From assembly GCA_026874595.1 (NCBI GenBank), contig CM049313.1:17975508-18039507 (forward strand): a stretch of DNA of 64,000 nucleotides, in the 5' to 3' direction. Position 1 is the stretch's first letter. Every line of letters starts with the position of its first letter. Source of the stretch: Sipunculus nudus. Its lineage: Eukaryota; Annelida; Sipuncula; Golfingiida; Sipunculidae. A model generated the notes under the pieces. That model ran no database searches and was not told the origin of the DNA. It saw only the letters and a list, made by a program, of their open reading frames with translations. This document shows positions 24,985 through 36,664 of this stretch, in pieces. The position numbers and the translations under genes are program-made.

Positions 24985-25550
24985 TTCGGCCGGAACACTA
25001 GCAGGCTTGTTCATCATTCATGAAATAGACACCTAAGCAGCTCCCTTTATCAAGGTCTGAGGAAGCGTTGCCGACAGAGTCTTGATAGTATAAAAATGGC
25101 GTGTCGGGTCTGGCATCACCTTTGTTAGCCCCAGATAATCCAGAATACAAACAGTAATATATATATATATATATATGATAATTATATTGGTCAGTGGTTA
25201 CAATCACCGCTATTGTAATTTATCCGGTCAAGTCTTTACAGTATTTTTTCATTTCTTTCCAGGATTCAAAAGTTGACCTATGGACTTTGATGATAACAAT
25301 TCTTAATAATCTAACTGATCAAATGTGAGGTGAGTTAATTACTAAATCGCATATTTGAAAATAATTTCACTGGTCACTGGCCAACTTTAGGAAAAGAAAG
25401 GGTCCAATCCAGGGGGTTAATGACAAAACTAAATAAAAGGTCCCAAGGTCCGGATATAATGGGGGGCAGGGGCCCAGGCCGCAAACAAATAGGCCTGAAA
25501 CCCTTAAAATCAACTGCGGCGGCTGAAAATGGGCTGTTAGCTACCATAGA
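24985..25550. repeat. Repeat matching the flanks of the LINE insertion
   Basis: Homologous to 32780-32926 (left) and 35319-36100 (right), but here the two parts are joined by a short (TA)n tract (25157-25176) with no LINE between them. It therefore shows the sequence organisation before the LINE inserted. It may be an interspersed element in its own right; no terminal repeats recognised. Confidence 0.75.
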
Positions 25551-25743
25551 TCTATGGTCAACTTTGGCCTATCAGCCTGAGGCCTGGGCTACTGGCCTGA
25601 GGGTTACTGGCCTGAGGCCTAGGCCACTACTTGTTCCCTTTGATTCCAATAGTGTTTTTGCAAATTCCACTTAAGTACCCTGGTAATACTTAACAATTGC
25701 TCAAAAGAAGCCCCGGTTTTAAGGGGAATCCTAAGGGCCTCTT

Positions 25744-26170
25744 TCACTTGATGGTATAACTTGTTAAGTCCAAATCAATATCTGGACCGCTAATAAATAC
25801 CTTCTTCCTGTGCCGTAATGGCCCCATGACTCTTTTAGCAACAAACAATTTCTGTAACCTAAAATTCCACTTAACAACATTTTCGCCAGGTGCCTGTTTC
25901 GCCCCATAGAACTGCTCTTTTACCAAATTAATGTAAATGACTTCCCCGAAAGTAAAGTCGAATTGCTGAAGTTCTTTGGGGGAACTATTGAAAGCAAAAC
26001 ACACGCAGAATACCGCTGTTCTATCCCTTATAGAGGATCTAATGACTTCGACCACCTCAGCATCCGAATGGTGAGGGTTATCAAATAGGCACTGCGCGTG
26101 GTACGTACTTCCGCTAGAGAAACGGAAGGTCTTTAACAGATGGATCCCAAGAAAAGCAAGGTAATCTTGG
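25744..26170 (-). pseudogene. gag/PNMA-like fragment, S2 of U2
   Basis: The best-preserved copy: an uninterrupted minus-strand frame from about 26055 to the stop at 25744. It reads VVEVIRSSIRDRTAVF, then LQQFDFTFGEVIYINLV, then EQFYGAKQAPGENVV and RLQKLF. The IRSS helix, the 'EQFY.AKQ.P.ENV' block and the RLQ.LF block are spaced as in Gag capsid/PNMA-like proteins (inference from family memory). The region upstream, to about 26170, carries the preceding portion in another frame. No zinc knuckle or other retroelement domain follows. Confidence 0.5.
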
Positions 26171-27289
26171 TTTTAACGTTACCATGCAGTGAAGACTAGA
26201 TGGTACGGGGGGGGGGGGTGTGCACACGTGTGAGTTCTGCCTTGTCTTTGGACTAATTTTCTCCTTGAGTTTGAGGTGACCCAGAAATACTATGCAGGCA
26301 AACCACAAAACCACGACACCTCCATACTCCACAAATTTTGCAGGCTGCGCCAATATGACCCATGTGGTTCCGGCGGAGCATATGGACCTGACCGGCAAAC
26401 AATAAATACGACGAATAGACGGACACAGGTTATTTGGTTCTTGTAAAAGTTGAGGCTACCTAACGTTGTGCCGTATGGAGCTGAACTCGAGCTCAATGAA
26501 TGACAATTTACAAGGAACAAAAATTTTGATATATAGCTATACATACGTTTACAATTCGAGGTTTTCTCTGATACAGAGAGATCGCGAGTTGCGGATACTA
26601 GTTTAATATAGAGAAAGGGTGACGCCTTTTAGGTAGACTATAATTAGTTTATTAACACACGAGCTTTCGAAGCGCACAGGCTTCTTCAGGTGGTAATGTT
26701 TACGTTAAAAAAAAGGCGAGTATCCATAGCCAATGTTGTTACAATTGATTCAAATGATAGCTAACCGGACCGATATTTCACGTGTATATGCCGACATGCT
26801 CACGAATAGAATTCCAGAGCACAGAATCCTGTGAACGTGGGTTACTGGACAGGGGAGCTGTCAAACAAAATAAATGTAACAACAGGCTCAAAAAGATTTG
26901 CCCGATACCCCGCTGGCTGTATGCGGCAAGCTTTTGGGTAGGGGGGGGGGGGGGTCTGTTTGAGCCTGTGGTCTATGTAGGCAGGTTTTTTTTTCCGGCG
27001 AGCTGTCACTCAAACGAAATGTAAAAGCATTGGCGCTGCGCACTTCTCACTGGGCTGGTATTTTTATTCTAGAAACGTTTGCATGACTACGATAAAATAT
27101 TTCATAAGGGGTCAATTGAGTGGGAACAAAGTGGGAGCAAAATTCGAAATATAATTTAAAAAGAGCAGGGACACGAGGACCTATCACTTGTTTAGAAATG
27201 GTAACTTAGTTGTAGGTAATTACGGGTATCTGGGGGGAAAACGTTATTCTGGGTGTTTAAAAGGTCAATCATGGCTGTAAAAGGTGGGC

Positions 27290-27745
27290 GGGATTTAGGT
27301 GACGAGCTTTCCTGAGAACCTCATTTCCCATAACGGCAGCAGATCTAATACGTGCGATATCAGAACGAGTTTGCACGAATCTCCTACGCATATACGTCGA
27401 GTACAGCAGAGTTCGCTACGACTGACACCGAGTTGTGTCCGGGCTGCAAGAGCTGAGAACGAATTATATGAATTCAGCATAACACCAGGACAAGACAATC
27501 GCGGACGAAAAGAATTCCCAGACATTCGCATGCTGCCAGGCTAGACATGTTCTCTTCTGATTAGATTGACACTTGTTTTATCATTGCTGCATTTTGAAAC
27601 CGTTGGGTTCTACAACAGGCTGCTGGACAAGGTCATACTTATCTTATCTCCTCTACAAACAGATTCACTAGCCATTTGCCAGTGGACAATAGCAAACAAC
27701 GCGCTTCAAGAATTAGTAATTGTTTACTATGGGTCAATCCAAGAA
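27290..27745 (+). other. Broken S2 counterpart of the unknown frame
   Basis: Corresponds to 22240-22690 in S1. The frame equivalent to the long S1 frame ends at TAG near 27542, and a second piece is open at 27566-27811. The other frame keeps the IYVEYSRVRYD ending. Likely decayed. Confidence 0.25.
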
Positions 27746-28365
27746 ACCCCTCCTCCCCCGTTTAAAATACTCGGGTGTCAGTTTGAAATTTTAACGAGTA
27801 TTTACGAGTAAGTTGAGCAATATAAAGGTGTTCAAGGAGTTTCATCGTCGTTGTGGTTTTCCCGCAGTTTTCTCGGCGCGCAACTCGGCACCGAACTAAA
27901 AGCGTTAATTGAACATAACTTGGCCGCAAATAACACAAAATAGTTGAATTTGCAGAGTCCCTTTATATCAATGAAATATAAGGTTTGCATAGTTAAAATC
28001 CGCTTTTCACGCCTATTTCCATCTTTCCATCTGCTGAGCATCTGCATGCCTGCTAAGAGATATACAAAATATGTCCTTTATTTAACAAAGGATATTTTTA
28101 ACATAAGATATTGTTGGATTTAAGGTGGGTGGATTTTCAAAGTCTTGTTTATCCCGCATATGGAGATAGTCATTGAGTTTTACATCTCAATTAGCATAGA
28201 TGGAAAATTAAACTTATTGCAATTCGTGCGATACATGTACACACGGATAATTTCATCATATTGTTACTACATATTTTATTAAATAATATTATTAATATTT
28301 AATAATAATAATAATTAGAAGAAGAAGAATACATTAATTCCTTATAATATATATTTACATAAAGT
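27746..28365. other. Insertion of about 620 bp private to S2
   Basis: Absent from the collinear position in S1 (near 22690) and present in both S2 copies (also about 53278-53895). AT-rich, with 'attattaatatttaataataataat' type runs near 28290. No clear terminal inverted repeat or target duplication seen, so the type of element is unknown. Confidence 0.55.
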
Positions 28366-29394
28366 TTCAGAGAATGGTTCCTCAGTTATTATGCCCTGCA
28401 TAGTGCCTCTAGACAAATTTAAACCGTATTTGCTAACATCGATAGTACATTTAGTTATGATAACTAAAGCTAAACACTCTCGATTATGACTCACATGGTG
28501 ACGTTAGGTAGTCTGGATTGTTGAGTGGTAACACGCTGTAAGGCCGCTGTGCATAGGTTTATGTACGTGTTTAATGCATACATTAGTTGGAATAAGCAAA
28601 ATCGAGGGCAGATGTGTTCCGTTTGTTCCTCGATTTTGGATTTGAATTTGCACATTATTTTGCCTTGGCGCACGCTTGTGTTTATCTTATCAAATTATTT
28701 AAAATTAATGCTATAGTCCAATTTAATGTATAAGACTGGTACATGACCTCTGACACTTATAATCAAATTGACAATCAAGCAGATCGGTAAGCAAGTTGAA
28801 GGTAAGATATGAGTGTTGTGAGTGAAAACAGAATTAATGCAGTTATGAGTGACGATATATTATTAAATTGGCAAACATTAGCCATTATTCAATCAGTGGA
28901 TGGAATAGGTAGATATCCTGTGGGTTGACCTTAAACTGCACGTGCGGCACGATTCAAACCAATTCTGAATTGTAAGGAAGGTCGTAGGTGAATGTCATGA
29001 TTAATACCTTAATAACCCAATGTGAAATTTTTACAACCCACAGTATCCCAGGTGCGCTTGGCCAATGAGTGTTTATCATCCAGCTAAACAAAACACACAC
29101 CACGCTTTTGGCAGTTCCCCATGCTTCGATCTACAGTGCGTTGGTTTTGTTTCTATGTCCCTTCACAAATACTTTCATTGTGCCGGTACTCCTCCGCGTG
29201 CAACAGATGGACACAAACAAAGCGAACATTTCAAGTATATTTACCATCGCCTACTGAATTTAAAACCATTACCACACAGGTCTCAAACCATCAACATCGT
29301 AACCATACTCGAAGATTCTACGCAGGTTTGATACAGGTAAGGACGATAAGGACTCTACTGATTCTATCAAATACCAATGCTCATAAGGATGGAC

Positions 29395-29470
29395 CTGGAC
29401 ATTCGAGTGGTAACACTTTCGGCTCCGTCCGCTGGCTACCCTGGTTTGATTCATGGCGTGGATATGAGAG
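29395..29470 (+). mobile_element. tRNA-like SINE head, S2 of U2
   Basis: 'ttcgagtggtaacac' (A-box-like) and GGTTTGATTCA at 29443-29453 (B-box-like) are spaced as in a tRNA-derived SINE head. No complete tRNA cloverleaf is claimed. Confidence 0.35.
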
Positions 29471-29970
29471 CGGTTTGTAGTGTTTTTGTTAGTGTAGTTT
29501 GTTTTGAGACCGATTTCCCCCCTGGCTGTCTGGTTTCCTCCAACTCTTTAAGTACACAATAACGGTGTATGTGCTGAAGATTTCAGCTGTTCTGAGCACA
29601 AATAGCCTTTGTTTCGGAAAGAGTGTCCATGTGACATTTTACTCTCACGAACTGAAAAAAAACAACATTAATGTGAAACAGCAAGTTTATGTAGATCAAC
29701 AGCTTGATTTGTCGTTACAAGACGTCGTATCTTCATACTATTGAAGATACACACTGATTCATTCAGCCGCACCGGCGACTGTTTCATGGATATAGATAAA
29801 TGGTTAACTATTTAATCATTCAGATGACTTAGATACACAGGTTCTACGCGGCTACCTTTAGCATTAAGGGCATCGAGAATCTTACAGTCAAAGAAAGTTA
29901 TTTAAACCTCTTCCGTTTCTGGTGCATGTGTTCAGACGGTGCGCGAAAAGTGTATTTATTAGCAAACCTG

Positions 29971-30830
29971 TGAGCTTATCCGATTGCGCAGCGTCGTTTG
30001 TCCGCCGTCCATGGTTATGAGAAGCTGAACCCATGCTATCTCAGAAACCGTCAGAGCTAGCAGCTCCTTATTGCATGTAAGAATCAGTCACATGTCAGAC
30101 TTTATCGGATTAAGCTTATTCTTTTTTTTTGGTATCTGTATTAACTTAGATTTTATATAGGGAAAAAGCTTAACAGCCTTTTAAAATCTTCTTCTCCGAA
30201 ACTGTCCAGCCAATGTGTTCAATATTTCACAGAAATAATTCCAGAAACGATCTTTCTGAAGTTTGTTCGAATGGTTTCATTTCGGTGATTTTTAGCCAAG
30301 TTATAGGAAGCTGAACTTAGTCATTTGTAAAAAAAAACATACTAAAATCAAAATGGATCATCTATGGATAATATTGACAAGAATGTTTCTCAAACGCTTT
30401 TTAAAAAATTAAGAATTATGATTTAAATAAGTCATCATACCAGTTAGATATTAACTGCCATGAGTCTTCAGCTCTCTAAGCTATATAAAGATGGTTTTAC
30501 ATGGATTATAAATAATTTGTATCCATACTCTACTTAATTCAAGATTTTATCTTTATTGAGATTTATCTATATTATAATTTTTCATTCAGTATGCAACTGT
30601 AATAATTTTTCATACCTCCATAATTTTCTTTTCATGAAAAGTCAGCTGAAAAGTATTTGTATTTGGAAAATTTATTTCAATGTTATTTAAAGTAGGGACC
30701 ATTTCTTTGTACAGATGGCAGCACTGGGTAGTGCCTGGATATCTATGTCACTGGCAAAGATTGTTTAAGCTCTTTAAATAACTTTGGCACAGTGCCAAGA
30801 CAACAATTTTTCTGTGGCTTCAATTCGTAT
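29971..30830. other. AT-rich spacer, nothing recognised
   Basis: No supported gene, repeat array or RNA seen on either strand. Confidence 0.5.
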
Positions 30831-31790
30831 ATGTGCTTTTGGTAAAAATTGCTCATATCTCAGGAGTGGGTCAAGGTATTTGTCAGAAATTTGGCATGTT
30901 CATCCAAGTTTGAAAGTTGTCACGTAAATCAGACAGATGGCGCAATCTACCTTCCGGTTTTTATAGAACAAATGCCCTTTTCTTAGGGTTGATTTGCAGT
31001 ATTGGCCTGAAATTATGCATATTCAAAGATTTATGTCTCCTCCATCTTATACTCAAGAGTGATGGCACCATCTGCAATCGTTTTCTCGTGGTGTCCATTT
31101 ATACATGTGCTTTTGATAAAAATTGCTCATATCTCATCAGTGGTTAAAGGTGTTGGTCTGAAATTTGGCATGTCCATCGATCTTGGAAAGTTGCGATGTA
31201 AACAAGACAGGTGGCGCCAGTTTTTATAGAATAAATAATTACCCTTTCCTCAGAAATGATTTGCAGTATTGGCCTGAAATTGTGTATATCAATAGATCTG
31301 AGACTCTTCCGTCTTGTACTTAAGACTGGTGGCGCCTTCTTCAATCACTCTTCCTTGGCGTCGATCCAAATATGTGCTTTTGCTGGAAGTTGCTCATATC
31401 TCAGCAGTGGTTCAAGGTATTGGGCTAAAAATTGGCATGTCCATCCATTTTGGGAATATTCCTCATAAACCAGATAGGTTGCGCCACCTACCTTCCTGTT
31501 TCTGTAGAATAAATAATTGCTCTTTCCAAAGGATCAGTGTTCCGTATTGGCATGAAATTGTACATGTCCAATGATCTTTGACTCCTCCATCTTGTACCCA
31601 GTGGTGCCATCTGTAATTGTTTTCCTGTGGTGTCCATCTGTACATTTGCTTTGGGTGAAAACTCTCAGGAGTGGTTCAAAATATTGGGCTGAAATTTGCC
31701 ATGTTAATCCATCTTGGAAAGTTTTCTCAGATTGCTGCAGGCGGTTTCTTTGAATAAATTATTGCTCTTTCCGCAGAGTCTCAGAGTGCA
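30831..31790. repeat. 270-bp tandem repeat array
   Basis: The phrase 'tcatatctca..agtggttcaaggtatt' recurs near 30852, 31127, 31396 and 31664, a period of about 270 bp. Each monomer consists of two diverged halves of about 135 bp, each holding a 'tgaaatt..gcatgt..atc' block and a 'gtggcgcc' block. Overlapping open frames on both strands are by-products of the repeat. U3 has one monomer fewer. Confidence 0.85.
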
Positions 31791-32770
31791 CTATATTCAG
31801 GAATGGTGCGATATAAGAATTAATCCATCCCTCACTACACCTATACCACTCCGTCTGACTTCAGCGGATACACATTGTCACTTGTCGATTACTCGTTTTC
31901 TTGTTGTTTCATGCATCTGTGCACAAAGTCTAACAGTAGGTTGACGAATCTGCCTGAAATTGTTCCTGTCTTTATATTTTTTATGGATTACTCATACGCA
32001 AGACTGATTGTGCCACTTACAATCATTTTTTATATTGTACGCACCCATAAGATAATTCAGCAGTGACTTTACTGTGATTGCTGCACGAACTCAGGTTGAA
32101 AATGTTCAGTGCTTGAATTGTACATATACATGTCACATATGTACTTGAAATGTAATAATTGAAATAATTGAAAGCATTACACCTGGTGTATATCCTATTG
32201 CACAGTTTTGCATTAGGCCTGTAGTCCTTGTTTGATATTTTGATCTGTCTATGATGCTTTGGAGGCGTTCTCGTTCACTAGACAGGTGTCTTCACCTGCA
32301 ATGACTTTTGCACAGTGTATGTCCCTGCTTATTTCTCCGGAGGAATTGGATATATCAGCCTGAAATAAGGTATAATTATACATCTCGGATAGCTTTGTCA
32401 TATACAAAACTGGTGGCGCCTCCTACAAAGATTTTTTGCACAGTGTATGTCCCTGCTTCCTTTTTAGGAGGGGTTTGATATATCAGCATGAAATTGGGCA
32501 TATATTTTCATCTCTGATAGCTTCGTCGTATACAAGGCTGGTGGTGCTAGTTAAAATATTTTTTGTGGTGTGTGCACCCATGCCAGAATTTCGGCAGTGC
32601 TGTTTGTGTAACTTGTTCTTGTTCAAAATGTTTAGTACTTGCATTGTTCATACACATGTTACACATAAACTTGAAAAGTAATGGTCCAGCTTTGAAGCAT
32701 TATACCTGGTGTATATCCTATTGCACAGGTTCGCATTAGGCCTGTTGGCCTTGTTTCTATATTTTGTTCG
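31791..32770. repeat. 128-bp repeats and a larger diverged pair
   Basis: 'cacagtgtatgtccctgctt' occurs at 32311 and 32439, with matching downstream sequence. 'cattaggcctgt.g.ccttgttt' occurs near 32210 and 32733 together with 'tacacctggtgtatatccta' upstream of each, marking a diverged duplication of about 525 bp. Related in composition to the 270-bp array before it. Confidence 0.7.
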
Positions 32771-32923
32771 TTGGATTAAATCCCTTGTAGGCTTATTTAT
32801 CATTCATGAAATAGACTCCAAAGCAGTTCCCAGGATCTAAGGAATCGTTGCAGACAGATAGTATGCAGATGGCGTGTCGGGTCTGAACATCACCTTTTTA
32901 GCCCCAGATTGGAATATTAACAG

Positions 32924-32925
<2 letters not shown>

Positions 32926-33004
<79 letters not shown>
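32926..33004. repeat. (TA)n tract on the 5' side of the LINE
   Basis: TA repeats with rare interruptions directly abutting the 5' end of the truncated LINE. Confidence 0.95.
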
Positions 33005-35239
33005 AATGAGATTTTGATGAATTGGCAGCTGCATATTCTACACTTTTTGACATATTTAACAAACATGCCCTATTGCTCACGAAAACTGTACGTTTTTAGA
33101 AAGAAAAGAGTGGTATACATCAGAGCTGAAATAATGAAAGAAGGCAAAACGTATTGCTGAGAATACATGGAAAAGGAACCAATCCGCTGATAATGCTGTT
33201 CTTATTAAAGCTAAAAGTAATATCTACATAAATAAGTGTGAAAGAGCAAAGGCACATAACTATGCGGATTAGGTGAGAAAACTTTGACGGAAATTTTAAT
33301 AAAATATTTTGTCTTTTGGATCGCTTGTCGAATTCCTACAAGGATAATGCACTGCTGATAAGTGGCCCTTAAAAAATAGTTGAAGACTTTGGACATTTTG
33401 TTCAAGACAAAATTATTAAGATTAGATATTCAGTCGATGGCATTATATCTACCAAAATATTGGTGAATTTGAACATAAATATAAAAAAATGTGAGTAGTG
33501 AGACTTTGGATAGTTTTGTAAGAATGATGATGTCAGAAAATTTGTTTCTATTTCGAATTCTAAGTATTGTGATCTGGATCCTCTGCGAACAATTTTATTG
33601 AAGCAGTGTTTAGATGTTAGGTTACCTGTTGTATCCCGTATCATTAACAAGTTGCTTAAACAGGGTCATTTTTTCCAGAATGTTGGAATGCTCTTATGTT
33701 AGGCCGTTATTAAAAAGGTCGGGTTTGATCGCGAATTCAAGAACAGTGAGCAATCTCTTATATATTTCAAAATTAGTAGAAACTGACGCCATAGACCAAT
33801 ATGTGCTTTATCTTCAAAGGAATGATCAGATGCCGGAGAAAAATGCAGCCTACAGGAGAAACTACACTACAAAAGAATATTATTACGTGTGCACTCCGAC
33901 ATTTTTGAATAGTATGAATGCTAAACAGATTACGCTTTTAGTACTTCTAGACCCTTGTGCTGCTTTTGATATAATAAATAAAGATATTTTATCTGATATT
34001 TTTCAACATAAATTCAAAATTGGTGGGACAGATGCTCACTGGTTTTGGGAATATCTTACTGACCGTAACCAGCGAGTACTCACTGATGGCATTTTATCAA
34101 GCAAATTTAAGATGTGTTTTGGTGTTCCCCAAGGAAGTGTAGCAGGATCAGTATTGTTTTTGTCATACTTATGTTCCTGATATGAACTTATTCAAACGTA
34201 ACTTCCAGATATTGGTAGTTTTGCAGATGACAATAAGTTATATTTATCATTTAAGCCTGAAGGTCATGATGAGATCAAAACATTCGGGGAAATTATATCC
34301 TGTGTTACTGCAGTAAGGGAGTGGATGCTACAACATAACTTAAAAATAAATGACAATAATTATACTCTTTGGCAGTAGGCAACAACTTAGTAAACTTGCT
34401 TTGAATTAAATAAATGTGGGTAGTATCTCGTATGAAAGCGGTAGACAAAGTGAATGATTTGGGTATGGTCTTTGGATTAACGATGGGTATGAGAGACATA
34501 TTAAATGCTGTATGTAGAAGGGAGTTTTATCAACTATATAGATTGAGGCAGATTAGGAAATACATAGACAATAACACTTTGTGTACTTTGGTTCATGATT
34601 TTGTGACCTCACACTTGGATTTTGGCAACAAATAAGCAAATTGCAGCGATTACTAAATGCAGCGGCTCGTCTGATTTTGGCTAAAAGGAAATTTGAAAGT
34701 GCAAAGGAGTGTCTAAAGACTCTACACTGGCTTCCGATACGTACGCGAATAGATTTAAGAATTGCTCTTTTAGTGTATAAGAACACATCAGAAATGTTAC
34801 CTTCAAACCCAAGTGAACTGATAAAGGAGAGGACCAGTAAAATAACCCTTCGGTCAATTTTTTTGGATCTGGCTTTTCACTTTTTAAGCAAACACCGAAA
34901 TTTATGGTAAGCATGCATTTATGTATGCAGCACAAACTGTTTGGAATGGACTGCCCGAAGACATTCAGGCTCTTTTGCCATTTTTAAAATTGGTTAAAAA
35001 CCTATTATTTTAGGCAAGTGTTTAGCTAATTTTATATGCATATTTTGTATTTGTCATTCTCTTTATATACCCTGTGTGAATGTTTTAAAATGTTCTGTAT
35101 CTTGCATGTAATGAGATAATTAATCATTGTTTTAGTGTTTTTATGTACTTTTATGTATGTATTCTTGATTTGTTAACCGCTGTCGGGTATTGCATTTTAT
35201 GTATGGTCGGTCTTAATAATCTAATAAACTAACTATAAC
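33005..35239 (+). pseudogene. 5'-truncated non-LTR retrotransposon, ORF2 remnant (CR1/Jockey/L2 type), U2
   Basis: Translation starts directly after the TA tract with the endonuclease-RT linker (AAAYSTLFDIFNKHALLL), then KCERAKAHNYAD. Reverse-transcriptase motifs follow: LLDPCAAFDIINKDIL (motif A, Asp kept), GVPQGSVAGSVLF (motif B) and FADDNKLYLSF at 34220-34252 (catalytic DD kept). Then come the thumb/C-terminal blocks SHLDFGN, LNAAARLILAKRKF, LKTLHWLPIRTRIDLRI, YAAQTVWNGLPED. The endonuclease is missing. Frames are broken by several stops and frameshifts; the longest intact piece is 33614-34180, ending in a TGA not shared by the U3 copy. The 3' region ends 'taaactaactataac' into (TA)n, without poly(A). 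Dead copy. Confidence 0.92.
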
Positions 35240-35240
35240 T

Positions 35241-35306
<66 letters not shown>

Positions 35307-35318
35307 TTATATATATAA
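35240..35318. repeat. (TA)n tract on the 3' side of the LINE
   Basis: Could be the LINE's own microsatellite-type 3' end, the second half of the target tract, or both. Confidence 0.95.
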
Positions 35319-36100
35319 TGGTCAACGTTTACAATCACTGTTATTAGAAAATAATACGGTCAAGTTTTTACAGTATCTATTCCTCTCTTCCTGGCGTCAA
35401 AAGTTGACCAAAGGAATATGATGATAAGTTCTCAATTATCCAACGCATCAAATGTGAGGTGTGTTAATTAATAATTCCACGCATATTTGAAATTAATTTC
35501 CAACATTCATATGTAAATAATATTTCACTATAAATTGTACTTTTATACGTCAACACATACAGTATAATAACATGTAGGAGTTATACTTATAAACAAAAGT
35601 AAGTCCACTTTCGTCCTCAATGTGCTCTGAAACCGCTACGAACACTGTGTTATATCTCATTTTAAAGTTTATTTATCTCGCAGTGAATCAAATGAGAATA
35701 AATAATGATTAATGTACATATCATTTTGGGTGATATTTGCGTCTTTAAAGAGGTTACCACCGAAAACAGCCAAACTGTTATCTTCAAAGACAGGAATGCA
35801 TCTGTGCTCGCTTATTGATGATCTACAAATAATAATTGCATTATTAAGGTCGATTGTGCATTACAAGGGTATGTTGTACTCACGGATATAGATATGTTTG
35901 GCCTGTCAATTCACCTGTCACTTTCCCAGTTGAATTGTCAGTAAATTTGAATAAAAAAACTCTATTTAGGAAAAGGAGAAGTTCAATCAAGGGGGATTAA
36001 TTACAAATCCTAATAATAGGTCCAAAGGTCAGGAAAAAGGGGAGGGGGTCCATATAGGTAAAACAAATAGGTCTGAAACCCTTCAAGATTAATTGCCTAG
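35319..36100. repeat. Right half of the repeat split by the LINE
   Basis: Matches 25177-25550 with extra sequence inserted (about 35480-35950). Together with 32780-32925 it reconstitutes the element seen whole at 24985-25550. Confidence 0.7.
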
Positions 36101-36640
36101 ACCTCCCTTGGGGTCCGCTTTTGCTGCTAACAAGGTATTTATATTCCCGTTTCTTTCCTTATAAACGGTCGCCTTGCCTAAAAATACATTTAATTCATGT
36201 CATATCTTCCTTAATTAAACTATAATTCTAACAATAATAATATATGTATCCAATCAAAGATCTTCGAAAACCTAAATGCCCTGCCTCTCATTCCGCTAGC
36301 AAATGTAAACAAACATCACAGACCAGGTCTTCAAGGTAAACATACCGATGATAAATTACATGCCAAGAGCAAGGCGCCACAAAATGAGTGTAAAATTATT
36401 TGTACATATCTTCATGAGACAGTATTGCATCCAACATCCATATTTTATTTAAGTTTTAGAGTGAAAATACTCCAACATTATCATCTTATTTAATACAATC
36501 CCAAATCTCGATAAAAAGCTACACACACAGTGATAAAAATATTTTTTTCTTCTATTATTTTTTTTTCTTTGGTGGGCACATATACGCGTGTAAATATTAT
36601 TTGAACGATATTCTCAAATGCATAACTGATGCAGGAATTT
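36101..36640. other. Upstream flank of the secreted-peptide exon
   Basis: Pyrimidine-rich runs at about 36540-36572 precede the acceptor. No other gene seen. Confidence 0.4.
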
Positions 36641-36664
36641 CTTTCAGCGTACAGTATCGTCACA

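Larger units (their letters stand above)
25650..29970. repeat. Internal duplicated segment S2 of block B
   Basis: Collinear with S1 (20870-24950). It contains the second gag-like fragment, poly-G runs near 26208 and 26940, and a private insertion at about 27746-28365. Confidence 0.85.

Noticed and set aside
26207-26220. Poly-G runs (also near 26942, 51731 and 52464) as possible G-quadruplex elements
   Set aside because: Single homopolymer runs that vary in length between units; there is no arrangement of four separate G-tracts.
31714-31944. Several overlapping frames of 60-86 codons on both strands in the 270-bp array
   Set aside because: They recur at the repeat period and in multiple frames, as expected from tandem-repeat DNA without coding function.
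32837-33080. Minus-strand frames made of repeated YI residues (also near 38947, 39250, 39536 and 47158)
   Set aside because: Pure translation of (TA)n microsatellites.
36296-36331. Possible extra 36-nt exon with 'cattccgctag' acceptor and 'cttcaag/gtaaac' donor upstream of the peptide exon
   Set aside because: In U3 two inserted bases change the acceptor to 'ctatgcaaa', so the site is not conserved in the only other copy.
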